Assembly (NCBI GenBank): GCA_031308135.1
Contig: JAHLJT010000631.1
Span: forward strand, 214,529,773-214,593,772
Direction: 5' to 3'
DNA length: 64,000 nucleotides
Source of the DNA: Acheta domesticus
Lineage: Eukaryota; Arthropoda; Insecta; Orthoptera; Gryllidae
Shown piece by piece: positions 1 through 13,195 of the stretch. How positions within the stretch are numbered: the first letter of the stretch is position 1; each line of letters starts with the position of its first letter. The position numbers and the translations under genes are program-made. Below the pieces are notes generated by a model. The model was not told where the DNA came from and did not search any database. It was given only the letters and a program-made list of their open reading frames with translations.

Positions 1-322
1 CTATTCGGGATCTCTGACTTTGAGTCATTTTTCACTTCACCTCACGGCCCCTTGTCGAGTTGGTCAACTCTGATCTGCAATCTCCCACGGAAATAAATTG
101 CACTTATGTTTTAGGCGTTAGTGTTGTGACGGACAAACGGACAGACAGACGGAGGGACGGTCGGACGGACGTTTTGAAAAATATACTTTTTCGGTATCAG
201 GGGACCCCGAAACGTGTATTTCCGTTAATATCTCGATTCCGAAATCGATTTTCCGCAGCATTACATAACTTTCCCTATACTATGTATATAACTCCGTATA
301 TACGTACGTATACGGGGAAGTA
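1..322 (+). repeat. 3' end of Helentron/DINE-like repeat family
   Basis: This is the distal part of the repeat family described at 20425-26520. It shows the 'ggcg(c)tag(c)gttgt' block, a degenerate ACGG/ACAG microsatellite near 130-170, a 'tcggtatca' block, then the 'cagcattacataactttccc' segment and the palindromic TATACGTACGTATAC end followed by GGGGAAGTA. The start lies outside the window. The 5' half is diverged from the copies at 22 and 24 kb. Family membership is seen directly; the superfamily is inferred. Confidence 0.7.
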
Positions 323-2000
323 AAAATCACACTTATAGGCGCGATTAAAAAAGCGGGAGAAAGTGACAATGCACCATTTTTTACGTTTCATTTTTCTAAC
401 TCGAGCTAAATCGTCGTAGTAATTACCAAAATTCCATGATGTTCATAGTAAAATGTTTCAAATTACACTCCAACGTTGCTTACGTCCGAGAGCTCTCGTA
501 TGTGAGCATGTTCAGAACGTGGACTTATAATCATCATCTGGAGGTGTTTTAGACCTCTTTCATTTAGGATCCATATTTTAAAAAATCACAGAATAAATAT
601 TGATGGTAAAAAAATAAAACTGAAGTTTTGGTATGTTACAATCTGTAACGTATTCAAAGGTATAAAATAAAAGGTTGAACTTTTCTATTTCATTTCTCTT
701 CAAACAAAAACTTTGCGAACTACGCAACATTCTAGGTCAATAGCCACAAAAACAGAGTCGAGCTCCAGCCCGCTATAGCACGCCTATTTATCTAACAAAT
801 TGCTTGAATTGCGGGAAACGATATAATGAACGTATCTCCTGATCCAGCTCAGCCCATCGGAGGCACACTGAATCTCCTCTTAAAAGCGTTCGCTATTAGA
901 CGCAAAATGGCATTACAGGGGAATGTCACATGTAATGCATGTAATGGAGGTGTAGGGCAAACATAAGTAGCCCGCAAAAGAAATCTGCAACCATCTCTTT
1001 TTGCACGCCACAAATTCCGCGTGATCCAGAAGGATTTGACTGGTGGCACCCAGAGGTGGAGAGTTCTGACACCGCCTCGCCGCACTTCTTGCGTGCGGCA
1101 CCGCTCACGAGCCGCCGCCGCCGCACCGCTCTGGCGCCGCGCGGAAGTCAGCTCTTCCCTTATCGCCCCCCGAGCGCGCCATTAAGCGTTCATGTCGCAC
1201 GGCTCAATAGCGTAACTTAGAGATACGCACCACGGGAGGCAAATGGCAATTGTTTGTTCCCTACCTAATGTGCTACCGAGTGACTACTATGCTAACTGGA
1301 TTAGGGACATCTGCAGCAATGTAACTCTGTAACGAGCGACTGTTGATGGTTTCTGGGAAATAAAGATAATCTGGCTTTATTTAATGAAAAGAGGAATATT
1401 TTCTGCAGTCCTATTCAGTAATATAAAAGACGTTTATAAGTTGCTCTTTAGTTATTGCCGAAAAATGCCCTCTTATTGTTATTTGAGAAAGTTTGGTGCA
1501 ATCGGTTTCCTGCGAAAAATGTTCGTTTTTGACAAAATTCCGCTGTTGCTACATTTCAGATGCTTAGAATTTAAGAAACACCAAATAAATGTAATAGAAA
1601 AAGAAAAGGCTCACCGAACATTCCCAATCCGTGCCAACCATGACTTCTCTTTTGCATTTTCATTGTTCAACAAGACAATTCAGAAGTCTTCAGAAACAAT
1701 TGGCATCGAAGAGAAATGTTAATAAAATTAGAACACAAATTTGATTTAAATTAATTACATTTTAAAATGCAACATTAACAGTTTTTCATCTAATGAATTT
1801 ATTTTATTTTTACGTAATCTTCATTAACACTTTTCAAAATAAATTTCAATTATTAAAAATAGCACCACTATATTATACTATATATTCTATATTTTTAATT
1901 AGTATGTGTAATAGAAAACTTACTATTGTATAGAAACCTTTAAATTGCCTTATAAGAGTACCAAATCTAATATGCAGTACATTATATCTATTTAAATAGC
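323..2000. other. No recognisable gene
   Basis: Only short, unsupported ORFs occur here. A GC-rich patch with a (GCC)n run lies at about 1085-1150 inside otherwise AT-rich DNA. The 112-aa ORF at 1384-1722 has no recognisable domain and no coding-like composition. I see no splice-consistent gene. Confidence 0.5.
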
Positions 2001-5000
2001 ATTGCGTTGCCTGCCTGTTGCTTCAAAATAACTGCCCTTTTATAATCACATTTTCTTATCTAGATTATATAGAAACCAAACCAATTTTTGTCTGTCTGTC
2101 GGGCTGTTTGTCGGAGGTAATATCTGGAACAGTTACACTGATTTTAATGGGGTTAATGAAGTATTTTTGTGGTAGAAAAGGTATTTTGCAGGCCATAATT
2201 TAAGCCACTTTTTATCAAATTGTTACTTTCTCTTATACACAGAAAAATGTTTGTTTTTAATACAAGTCCAATTATAATGAAATTTTGCACACGTGACCTT
2301 AATAATATAAGAGAAAATTCACTGCCTTGAGAATATTTTGTAAAATTAATCCTATTCCCTTTCCCTACCCCCAACAAACAAATTTAAATATGCACTATTA
2401 TTGTTAATACACGTATTTGCCTTTTACTAATATTTAGAATAAGGTGAGGAAATCCATGAAATGCCTCGAACATATCTTAAAGCATGTAAAGTTTCGTACT
2501 AAATCTTTTTTAATTAATTTTAATCGCGCTATTACACTTAGAGTAAAGGCAGGTTTAAATATGGTTACTGAACCTTTTCCGGGAGTATGCAACAATGTTC
2601 ATAGCTGCCCGCACCAATGATGATGGTAGCAGGGATAATTGTAGCGAACATGATAGGGTATGGTGGGCAGAGACGGGGCCTGGCGAAGAAGAATAGGATA
2701 AGGGTGGTGGGAAAGAGCAGGATGGGTTAAAGCAGTGAGGCGCAGGACAGGGCGAACCAGAGTGGAGGTACAGCAGGTTGATAGAATTCAGACCTTTTCC
2801 TATCTAATAGACGGTTGTGATATATAGACTTATTTTGATATACTCATTGATTTACTCATACCTGTGCTTTGTCTAAACGTAAATGTCAACACAAAACAGA
2901 TATTCTTAATGGTGCTACAGCACATATGTTCCCGCCTTGAAAAAATTTCAATAAATGAAGCTCAGGAAATTCTAGAGCTTGAGTAAATGAATAAGAGATA
3001 ATATCGGGCTCTATCTCTCTCTAAAAATTGTAATCTCACTCTAGTAGATGCAGCGCGGTGGGAGGTTCCGTGCTGCGAATGCAACTACATACAGGATCAG
3101 TACGGGTTTCAGGGGATTGTTTCTTTAGAAGCAAATGAAAGGCAATGCACTTGTGAATGAATTTAAATTTAATCCTTGAAAATAGATAGTTATACAAATA
3201 GGTAATTTAGCAGTAAGCCGAAGGACCAATGAATGTTTATACACTTTAAGTTTCTTTTCCTTGAAGTTTACATTTACTCCCAGATTGATGATAGTCTACA
3301 GCAAACACCAACCCAGGTCAGACGGCTGAGTGTGTATTCCGTCGGCTGCGATTGGCTGCAGATGATTCGGCTGGCGGCCTGGATGGCGCCACGGGCTGAC
3401 TGGAGCGGCCCGTTAGGGTAGACTAGGCCAAGTGAAGGCTGATTCACGGGTGGCCCGAATGTAGATCGCGGCCTGCTGGTCGCGCCTATTGATTGCCGGA
3501 GCCTTGATAGGCAAATCAAGAACAGCTGACTCGTTCATAGGCTGTCTGACGAGTGGAGCGAGCGTTGACACTCGTCCGGTGTATTGACAAATGTGTCAAT
3601 GATAGTTGATTGTCTCGTAGAAGTTGACGGTAATGGTTTGACCGTGATAGTTGATTGTAGTAGTTTAGAAGTCACTACAGAAGTTTCTGTAGTAGCGTAG
3701 AAACGACTGATAGAAGTGATTGCTTGAAACAGTTGACTGAGAGTTTGACTGAACAGTTTGTAGAAGTTGACTAAAGAGTGAATGACTAGTCTGACTGAAA
3801 AAGTTTGTAGTAGTGACTGGATAGTATTGACTGAATAGTGGCGCGTGGGAACGAAGTTGCCGTATTTATTGAAGCGTATGTTTCCGAGTGCAGAGGGGGA
3901 GGAGTCACGTGACATTTGCAGATAGCCTATGACATGCGGTGAGACGCAGGGTGAAGCGAGAGTTGCTCGCTATTTGCTGTTATTGTCTGGAGTGTGTCAC
4001 GTGACTTTGGCGCGGCACTTGAGGTGCCCGCGATAGCTGCATCTCATTAGCAATTAGCAGTGGTTGGGTGAGTTTCCCAAGGGGGCGCCGGTTGAGAGAC
4101 GGGGGCGGAAAGATGAGGGCGGCCGCGCGGGCGCGGCTGCCTTGCAGATGTGTCCGTTGTCGGCGAAAAGCTTAACGCCAATATTGTGAAGGAGGCACGT
4201 AGCGATTTCTATGAATGCTTGTACACATCTGGCTAGCAGGTAGCGACCGCCGGCCGCGCGCCGGCCAGCCATCCCGCGTTAATGACCTGTTCCATCCTTC
4301 CCCGGCTTACTGTACAATGGGTCGCGGCGGTTCGGCGCTCGCGGCAAAGAGGGCTCAACGAGAATTGTTTTATTGCCTGAACATCTGTGTTTCACTTTTA
4401 TATTTTTGTATGGACGTGCTAGACTGCCGTGAATGACTTTGAGGATGGGGCAGCCGAAGAATGTTGGCCGCCCGGGTGAAAGACAATTTGGGGCCGCGCC
4501 CTGCTAGCGAATTTCCTCATGATTGTTCGCGAGATTGAACACTCACAAAAATATAACTTTTAAATCATTTTTTCAAAGTGCAAATAGTTTCACACTGAAA
4601 CCCAATTTTCAACGTTTCCGGCAATCGAGCTATGGACGGACAGAACCATAAAAATTGTAATAGAACGTCCAAAAATTAATAATTTTGTATGTTGCTATAA
4701 AGAAAACAACTTGTATCCCTTTAGGATCTAGGACTCTTCGTTTTAGTTTACCATCGTAACATTGTAAAGTGTAATTAGGCGTAATATGTTCTGCGGGTTG
4801 CCTGTGCGCATGATAACCCGAATCTGCCATAGACTGCTATCACCTAAGTAGTCTTCAATCACTTTTATGCACCCTGGGGGTAACATCAGCAGTAATATAC
4901 TTATGAAGTTTTGTGTCCTTTTTTTCGTAATAGGGGTTTCGTAATATTTTTTCGTTTTTCGTAATATTTCGTAAGACGTAAATAGGGATTTCTTTCATAA

Positions 5001-5660
5001 AAGGGAATAATCTTTCCTCAGCTGCTTAGCTGTCTCAGAATAAACGTTAAAAATGTCAAAGCCATGTAGTGAGGTACCCGCACAGAAGTAGCCTTTAACA
5101 AACGCAGCATTTACGGGTCAACCTGAGAGCACCGGCTAGTATTCCCTCCGCAAGTAACCCCTTCCCCCTCCTTCCGGCGAGCGCGGTTTGGCTCCTCCCT
5201 GGTCACTTCTGGCGATCAAGTTGGCTTCCTGTAATTAACTGGTTTTAAAACAATTATTTACGAAGTGCGGAATTATTGCATGATTCCAACTAGTGCATTC
5301 ATGAAATACTTTCCATAAGTTTAATTTAAAGATGATTTGTAGAGAACATTCATATTTTTATTGAAATCATAAAAACATACTATATTCTTCACGCTAAAGT
5401 TTACAAAATACATAATTTAAAGCACGCCTTTACCTTCTTTAAAGACATTTCATTAAATTCAAAACACATACTATATTCAATCACTCAATTCAATTTAATC
5501 ATTATTTTTCCAGTTTTACTCTTCAACAAAGGCAGCTTAACATTTATGACGAGTATATAGAAGACAATAAAACGCTGAAATGCGAAAAATTACTTTTCTT
5601 CTGTTTTTCCATCAAAGAAGAATATTAGCCATACGTTCGCAATACTTTCCAGAAAATTTT
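2001..5660. other. Intergenic DNA with unclassified repeats; no gene recognised
   Basis: A 'tgtctgtcgg' block at about 2088-2115 resembles old transposon sequence. At 3540-3840 there is a degenerate run of short units built on 'gtagaagttgactga' and 'gtttgtagtagtgactg', apparently an old minisatellite. A GC-rich patch at 4060-4350 contains GGCCGCGCGCCGGCC-type palindromes. ORFs in these patches look like by-products of composition. Nothing here can be named. Confidence 0.4.
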
Positions 5661-5666
5661 AGATCG

Positions 5667-7745
5667 TCTCCTGTATTATTTCAGTAGTATACCTTTGGGT
5701 TCCGGCTCTCACACGCAACCAATCTTCATAAATGAGGGCTCTAAAGAAAGATAATTTCACGGAGACTTGACGAATTTCACTTTGACTTTAAAAATGTGGA
5801 TGATTTCTTTAAAAAAGCGCATCGAAATATTCATGCGAAATGCAATCCGCATCACATGTCAACCTACATCGGCAAATAACTCATAAACAAAGCGTTTTAG
5901 AGCCTTAAAATGTAAAATTTTTAGGCCAAAGGCCTCAAAGAAACGTTTTTCACACCATAATCTACAAGATGAGATATTCAATTAACTATTCGGTTCCACG
6001 TTTCAATACTATCAAGGCCACCTCAATATTGCAACCCATCCTGCTGAAAGCAATTTTTGGGGCGACACGATTAGAAGACTTAGATTTGACAATCTTTACG
6101 CTTTCTGTTAACACCGTAGTTTGTGCAGTCTGACGAGGTTTATTTGCATAATCATTAATTCAAGATTTGCTCTCCAGCAACAACTAGAAGTACTATTACA
6201 GTTGCTTGATACCTATACCTATGAAGATTGTTTCTTATGCGTGTAGTGAAACTATTCAATTAACGTTTTTTCATGGTCTATAAGTGCTGTGTATTCAATT
6301 GTGGAGGGATGTGGGTGTTCAGTGAAAAGTGAAGACTGTGTTTGTGTTTTACCTGTACCAATATTTTCGTTATCATTCGATGAAATTTTCAAGTCAACAG
6401 GTTCAGACACGTAGCTTTCTCAAAAGTAAAAAGCTAATATTTCTGTGACTATTACGAAAAACTAAAACCTAACTGACAAAGAATATTGAATAATTACTTC
6501 AAATGTCTTTAGGTAAGTTTTGGGAAATGTTCCAAGCAAATTCTTCATTCTCCATGAATAAATATTTATTGAAAATTCTTTTACACAATAATTGCATTAC
6601 TTTTTTATTTTTATTGTAATTGTGTTAGTATATTGCGAGTTACCTTTATAGATTTTAAACAAATAAACACGTTTCGTTAACTACTTTCCCTTCTAGAATG
6701 AAAATAGAAGGATAGGGAAGAGTGTGGTGTCAAACATGCGAGTGTTCTCGCACGGGTACGCAGAGGTGGTGGGGGAAAACTTGTGCTATGGCACAACACA
6801 AAGAACAAACTTTTTAAAGTAACTAAAGTAAAATAGCTTGAAATAAATGGAAAACAAAAATCAAAACGCGCTAGCCTACATTACTAGGTGAATCAATTAA
6901 AAAACAACTAAATTTAAAATTATAGAAAGAATAGTGCGAGTCACCCGAGCCAACGATCGCAGTCCAAACGCACGATTTAAATGTTGGCGATATCTGGAAG
7001 TATGTACACCAACGCTCAACTGCAAACTCATATTGTAAATAAAACACCATTTGATATTAAACTCAAGGTGTCGGTTCGTTAAGATATTAAAAATACAACC
7101 ATCGTTTGAGCAACATTCCCATGTACCGAAGTGGGCTTACTAATGCCTACTAAGTTGTTTCTAATGCTAACAAATGGTATTTAGTACTCAAAGGTGAAAA
7201 CATTAGTTTGATTATTTTTTGGCTCGGAATTGCTTTTCTTGAGGTACATAAGAACGCAGAAAATAGTTCAATACTTTTTAGTATACAAATAATTTTTCAA
7301 TTTTCTCACCCCAGCAAGCTGGCATCCTGACTCTCCAAACCCACTCGGTTCTTCATAACAAATCAAGAAAAATTAAATAATATTGCAATGAGTAGGTCTG
7401 TAGGTCTGTTCTTGCCCGATCCGGTATTTTACTTTACTTGGCTTTCTCAAGAGTAAAAACCTTTTCTATTATTTGACTATCAAGAAAAGCGAAAAGCTAA
7501 CTCTCAAGAAAGATTGAAATATTTCTTCAAATGTTTTTAAAGAAGTATGAATTGTTCCAAGAACATCTCTCTATAATGTTGAATAAACTTTAATTGAAAA
7601 TTTGTTTCATATATCAATTGCACTTTTATTTTGTTTGATATTCTGTAAGTATATTAGTAGTTCCTCTCATTTATGGAAAGGATAGACAAATGGATAGGGA
7701 AAGGGTGGGATTTAACATGCGAGAGTTCTCACACGGGTACGCTAG
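5667..7745 (+). mobile_element. Non-autonomous composite Helitron, plus strand
   Basis: The left end is TCTCCTGTATTATTTCAG, the same boundary seen at 16559, 33119, 34414 and 36029. The right end has the Helitron 3' architecture: a hairpin (GCGAGAGTTCTC, near 7719-7731), then ACACGGGTACGCTAG, ending CTAG at 7742-7745 and followed by T. A second, decayed 3'-type terminus (GCGAGTGTTCTCGCACGGGTACG) lies inside at 6738-6760, so the element is a read-through composite of two units. No full-length ORF remains. Weak traces of helicase-like sequence (an FSRVK-type stretch near 7440-7500) suggest descent from an autonomous element. The same composite occurs inverted at 13020-16559. Helitrons are rolling-circle transposons that insert between A and T without a target duplication, as seen here. 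Confidence 0.82.
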
Positions 7746-7793
7746 TTTTTGTATATTACAAATGTTTTATTTGTATTCCAAACAAATTACATA

Positions 7794-7832
7794 GTCTAAG
7801 CCACCTGCGATTAATTCGCAGGTGGCTTAGAC
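7794..7832. repeat. Perfect 17-bp hairpin
   Basis: Arms GTCTAAGCCACCTGCGA and TCGCAGGTGGCTTAGAC are perfectly complementary around a TTAAT spacer. It lies 48 bp beyond the Helitron CTAG end. Its function is unknown; it could be a small foldback insertion or the end of another element. Confidence 0.85.
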
Positions 7833-9766
7833 ACATCTATGTTAAAACAATTGTAAAAATAACTACTCTGATACATGGGAGTTGTTAGGAACAGCGACTA
7901 GGCTGATAACGTATGTATTAAGGAAAATAGTATTTTCTGCATACGTTCAGTGTACGTTCGTTATAAGCACCTATTGCAAATACAATTTTCAGTTGAATAT
8001 CACATAGTGAATACTTACAGTGGGAGTTTATTTCTGAGGTAAAATTTTTAAGTTTCTTTCTTGTTGCAAAGAAGTAACCCATTCAAATAGTACCTCCTTA
8101 AAATAATTCTGTATCGTGATTCAAGAACTTCCAAAGTTATTTGTTTACAACTTTCGATGTCCTTGCACCAAGTCTCAGAATTATATGGTTCATTTTTGTT
8201 CTGTGCTTATTTGTACTCTACTGTTAAGACTGAAAATTCGAAGCTTTGTATGCATGCCTGAGGCTAGAGATAACTCCGTTGAAATGTTCACAAAATTTTG
8301 TGATGCGCTTCGCACTAATTGTTTTGTAATATTATTTACAGACAGAAGTATCTTAAGTTGCAGTAAATGGCACACACTCATGTGTTCGAAAGAATGTTCA
8401 ATATCAACAATTATCAGAAATATCACCAAAGTAATGGAGACACGCAAGGTAATGAATTTGGAGAGGAAGCAAAAAAGTAAATGATCTTCGTATATTATTA
8501 ATGTAACTGTTTGAAAAAACTTGTTTACAAAAAGTATATGTTAGTAGTGATACACACGTAAATTTTCTTCAGCTCCGGAATTCCTGTTACGAGTATTAAG
8601 AAGAAGCATACGATGTATTAAGGAGAAATTATATCAACGAGCGTTGTTGGCAAAACCTGATATTACACTACGTCATATCAGGTTTTGTCAATATTACATG
8701 AGAGCAAACATTTCTTAGTATTTGTTATTTTTCATCGTAAAATCAGCTACAAATAGTCCTGCTGTTGAAATAACCAAACCCCTCAGTCCTCTCGCATCTA
8801 GGAAAATGAAGGCTCAGGAAAACGTGCGCGGATAATATTCCCCGTTATTTTTCAATACGAACCAGTTAGTTCATTGATAAATATTTTTATTTGAATTTTA
8901 TGCATTGTACTACGATGTGTTACAAATCGTAGCACCTCTTTTAACTAAAAATAAATATTACAAGCAATTGGGCTTAGTTATCAATAACTTCATCAGTAGA
9001 ATAAACGAGAAAATAAGCACTCCAATGCCAACAAATAGTGAAAAAATACGAGGAAAAGTTTGAAAACAGTTCTATTTTTTCTGCTGTGAAAGGAATTATG
9101 AATTTCCATCAGACACATCAAATGAGATGTCAAATATTTTTAATGGCTGGGCTAACGGTGATTGTATTTTTAATCATTGTTCATTAATTTGATTAATGTT
9201 CTTTTTGAATTTGTCTTTTAATATTGTGTCTTATTAAAATATTTGTTTCTTGTTGCTAAATAGATATTTTTGAATACAAACTCAACATTCTGAATTAATT
9301 TCCTTAGTATTCTTCCATGACTTCTTGAAATTATTCCAGGCGGCAGTGATATCGGACGTTTCCCAACGAACAGAATGTTAATTGCAATATTAATGTTACT
9401 TTGTGTTATTTGTTTATTTAATATCCTTTATTTGAGTTTATTAACGTACTTATTCGCGAAATTTCTGTACTAAATAAAAAGAGTGCATTGGCAATTCTTG
9501 ATAAATAAAAATAGCTTCTTAAATGTACCCAACTTCGGACGGACACCCCCTAAAGTGTGTTGCACAGCTTACTGTGCATAGGTAAAGAATTCTAATATTA
9601 CTTAGCTATTAATAACAAGCATAAAGACTATTAGACCTGTACGATTACATGACGCAGAATATTAGCCAATTTAATTTTAAATGTATTTCAAAATTCTGCA
9701 CATTTCTGATCATCCGTGCTACAGAGATGGGTACCCAGAAGAGCTAAAACTTCAAAATTAAAGTTA
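7833..9766. other. No recognisable gene; one further hairpin
   Basis: This AT-rich spacer holds a 122-aa ORF at 8116-8484 with no recognisable domain. A strong inverted repeat lies at 8651-8687: CAAAACCTGATAT and ATATCAGGTTTTG around a short loop, extendable to 17 bp with one mismatch. I see nothing else I can support. Confidence 0.45.
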
Positions 9767-12376
9767 AGGTGCGTTTACACGAAGAGACAAAGTCTCCTAA
9801 TTTTCATGAAGTTAAGAGATAAACTCTCTCAGAAGGCTTTACACGATTCGAAATATCTCCCGAAACGCGAGTCTCCTAACTCACGGGAGAGTCGTTTCCT
9901 GAGATCTCTCCGGAAAAGGATCTCCTTGCCGTTTACACTTGATACAAATGTCTCTGGATGTTCTTTGGCGCCGCCATGTTGAATAAGCAGCTGGTGAGCT
10001 GCGGCGAGCAGTTTGAGGTTAGGAAGTGACAACTGGTGACAACTCTTGCAGCAACCTGCGCCAATTTAATAATTTTGAAGAAACAGAGGAAATGAAAGAG
10101 ACAAGTGTGGGTGATTTTTTTAGAAGAGAAGAGCTGAGTATTTATAAAACTTTGATGGCAGAATTGAAGGAAGGGAATTTTTAAAAATTTGCTACCTGTT
10201 CAATTGCATTACAATTTTTCAGTGACAAAATAAAACACGTTTTAATTTATGAATCACTAAAAATATCTTTTTGAAAACGTGATCAGATTCGAGAAAATTG
10301 TTTTGACCGAATGTAAAGTTTTCAAAAATGGGTGAAGTTGATAATTTGTTGTAGAAATTTTTTATGAAGTTAAGTATAAATGATTTGAAAGAATCAATTT
10401 TTTAATTCCCTGTAAATTTGTGTATTTGATATAAATTAGGGAGCATGTAAAATTTTGCGAAAGAATGTATTAAGTATTGGTAGTAGAAGCATTATACCAT
10501 ATATGGCAGGCGTATGAAAGAGAAGGCCTAATTATAGTTTTATGTAACAAATTTCACAATTAATTCGTAATTTGGAGTTTTTATTTATTAAAGGATATAA
10601 TTACAATACAATTACTATTATTATAAAGGATATAAAGGAGGATAAAGTTATATACAAAAAATTCGTACGTTTTCAACTCCAGAAGGACTTTGTCATTTTA
10701 TTTATAATTCCCCAGTGTACAATTTCCCCCGATGAACAGAAATCCACGGACCACACTGGAAGGTCGCACAGACACCGACAGACGCAGAATAGCTTGATCG
10801 AGCACGTGGACACATACCAAGAGAGCAAAAAGTCTTTCAACTCTCTTTGAATACTATTTATCTCCCAGGAGATACGATTTCTCATCGATACCACAGTCTT
10901 AAAGGTGCGTTTACACGAAGAGACAAAGTCTCCTAACTTTCATGAAGTTAAGAGATAAACTCTCTCAGAAGGCTTTACACGATGCGAAATATCTCCCGAA
11001 ACGCGAGTCTCCTAACTCACGGGAGAGTCGTTTCCTGAGATCTCTCCGGAAAAGGATCTCCTTGGCGTTTACACTTGATACAAATGTCTCTGGATGTTCT
11101 TTTGCGCCGCCATGTTGAATAAGCAGCTGGTGAGCAGCGGCGAGCAGTTTGAGGTTAGAAAGTGACAACTGGTGAAATGCAGCTATCTGCGCCAATTTAA
11201 TAATTTTGAAGAAACGGAGGAAATGAAAGAGACAAGTGTGGGTGATTTTTTAGAGGAGAAGAGCTGTGTATTTATAAAACTTTGATGGCAGAATTGCAGG
11301 AAGAGAAAAAGAAAATTGTTACCTGTTCAATTACATTACAATTTTTCAGTGACAAAATAAAACAAGTTTTAATTTATGAATCACTAAAAACATCTTTTGG
11401 AAAACGTGATCAGATTCGAGAAAATAGTTTTGACCGAATGTAAAAATGGGTGAAGATGATAATTTGTTGTAGAAATTTTTTATGATGTTAATGTTGTTAT
11501 GATCTTTATGTTATGATGTTAATAAACATTTATGATGTTAAGTATAAGTGATTTGAAAGAATCATTTTTTTAATTCTTTGTAAATTTGTGTATTTGATAT
11601 AAATTAGGGAGCATGTAAAATTTTGCGAAAGAATTTATTAAGTATTGGTAGTAGAAGCATTACACAATATAGGGCAGGTGTATGAAAAAGAAGACCTAAT
11701 TATAGTTTTATATAACAAATTTCACAATTAATTCGTAATTTGGAGTTTTTATTTATTAAAGGATATAAGCATTATAATACAATTATTATTATTAGAAAAG
11801 ATATAAAGGAGGATGAAGTTATGTACAAAAAATTCGTACGCTTTCAACTCCAGAAGGACCATTTTTATTTATAATTCCCCAGTGTACAATTTCCCCCAAT
11901 GAACAGAAATTCACGGACCACACTGGAAAGTCGCACAGACACCGACAGACGCAGACTAGCTTGATCGAGCACGTGGACACAAACCAAGAGAGCAAAAAGT
12001 CTTCCAACTCTCTTTGAATACTATTTATCTCCCAGAAGATACGATTTCTCATGGATACCAGAGTCATTACACTGCTCTCTCGTGAAGACATCGAAAATCT
12101 CTTGTGACGTCATGTCTCCGGAGAGAAGATCACTCTCCTGAGAGTTTACACGTATCTCCTGGTGTCTCCTAACCATTTCCAGAGAGTTAGGAGAGAAAAC
12201 TCTCTCCGTGTAAACGCGCCTTTACACTGCTCTCTCGTGAAGACTTCGAAAATCTCTTGTGACGTGATGTCTCTGGAGAGAAGATCACTCTCTTGAGAGT
12301 TTACACGTATCTCCTAGTGTCTCCTAACCAGTTCCGGAGAGTTAGGAGAGAAAACTCTCTCCGTGTAAACAAGCCT
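9767..12376. mobile_element. TTA-flanked inverted-repeat DNA transposon, copy A (interrupted)
   Basis: The left end AGGTGCGTTTACACG at 9767 and the right end CGTGTAAACAAGCCT at 12376 form terminal inverted repeats, flanked by TTA at 9764-9766 and TTA at 12377-12379. Subterminal sequence is rich in short inverted 'tctccnga' motifs. Copy A is split by copy B: its body runs 9767-10901 and resumes at 12222. A 3-bp TTA target duplication is characteristic of PIF/Harbinger-type elements, so that superfamily is the best guess. No transposase is recognisable. The internal ORFs (60-92 aa) recur in both copies but resemble no family I know, so the element is treated as non-autonomous. Confidence 0.82.
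10902..12221. mobile_element. TTA-flanked inverted-repeat DNA transposon, copy B nested in copy A
   Basis: This 1320-bp, apparently complete copy begins AAGGTGCGTTTACACG and ends CGTGTAAACGCGCCT, flanked on both sides by TTA (10899-10901 and 12222-12224). The host site is visible uninterrupted in copy B's own interior as 'gtcaTTAcactgc' near 12063, proving insertion into the equivalent point of copy A. A short internal expansion of 'tatgatgtta' units at 11480-11540 distinguishes it from copy A. Confidence 0.88.
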
Positions 12377-12379
12377 TTA

Positions 12380-13019
12380 AAGGTTCAGAAAGACTCAATT
12401 TACAAATTACAGCCTAGTCACCATAACTTGGGCTCTCTTTAGTGGCACCGAAAACCAGACTTTTAACAGTCACATTCCCATTTGATTACGGTGAGATTGA
12501 GAACACCAAAGAGGTCAACGTCGGACCTCAGAATAAATTTATATATAACTGAAGGAACATTTTTTTATATTTAAGAACATTTTTTACCCTTGTACTAGGA
12601 GTACGGCAGGTTTATCTGCATTGGGTTTAAAGGATGTTAGGGATACTTGTAATTTAGTCTTCAAGAATGTGATAAATCCTTTTTAAATTAGCCTTCTCCG
12701 GTTACTACCAACTTCCATAGCCCTATGGACAGTTAAAGTAACGGGTATTTCTAGATGGTCTTAATGTGTCTTCGGAAGTGGGGGGAAGATGGCCTGGCCA
12801 GCATCATCCTTCAACCGGATACCTTTTACTCAATATTTACTGTCAATAAAGCCAGTAAATATTGATTCGATGCTAATTTGGAAAGAAGGCTGAGTGGACC
12901 TTAGGACCGCCTTGAATAGGCCATGACCGGATAAAAATCTTCAGTTACGCTGAGGATTCCTCAGATCGTGTAGTGTGTCCTAACCATTACGCGATCCCTA
13001 TATTTAATAACATAATATA
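12380..13019. other. Spacer between elements; no gene recognised
   Basis: This stretch is unclassified. It is moderately GC-balanced and contains an inverted pair 'caatatttactg' / 'cagtaaatattg' near 12831-12865. No ORF, splice structure or RNA gene is supported. Confidence 0.4.
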
Positions 13020-13195
13020 CTAGCGTACCCATGCGAGAACTCTCGCATGTTGAAACCCACCCTTTCCCTATCCATTTGTCTATCCTTTCAATTAAGAAGG
13101 AAAGTTGTTAATGAAACATGTTTATTTTTTTATGTATAAATGTAACTTCTAATGTACTTGCAGAATATCAAACAAAAATAACAATATAATTGATA

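Noticed and set aside
849..1126. Three overlapping minus-strand ORFs
   Set aside because: They come from the same GC-rich patch in different frames, with no domain and no splice context.
8116..8484. 122-aa plus-strand ORF
   Set aside because: No domain, no splice or start support, and an equally long ORF lies on the opposite strand.
9829..11195. Repeated 67-76-aa minus ORF with LAAAHQLLIQHGGAKEH
   Set aside because: Conserved only because the DNA element is duplicated; it spans the terminal repeat region and shows no known domain.
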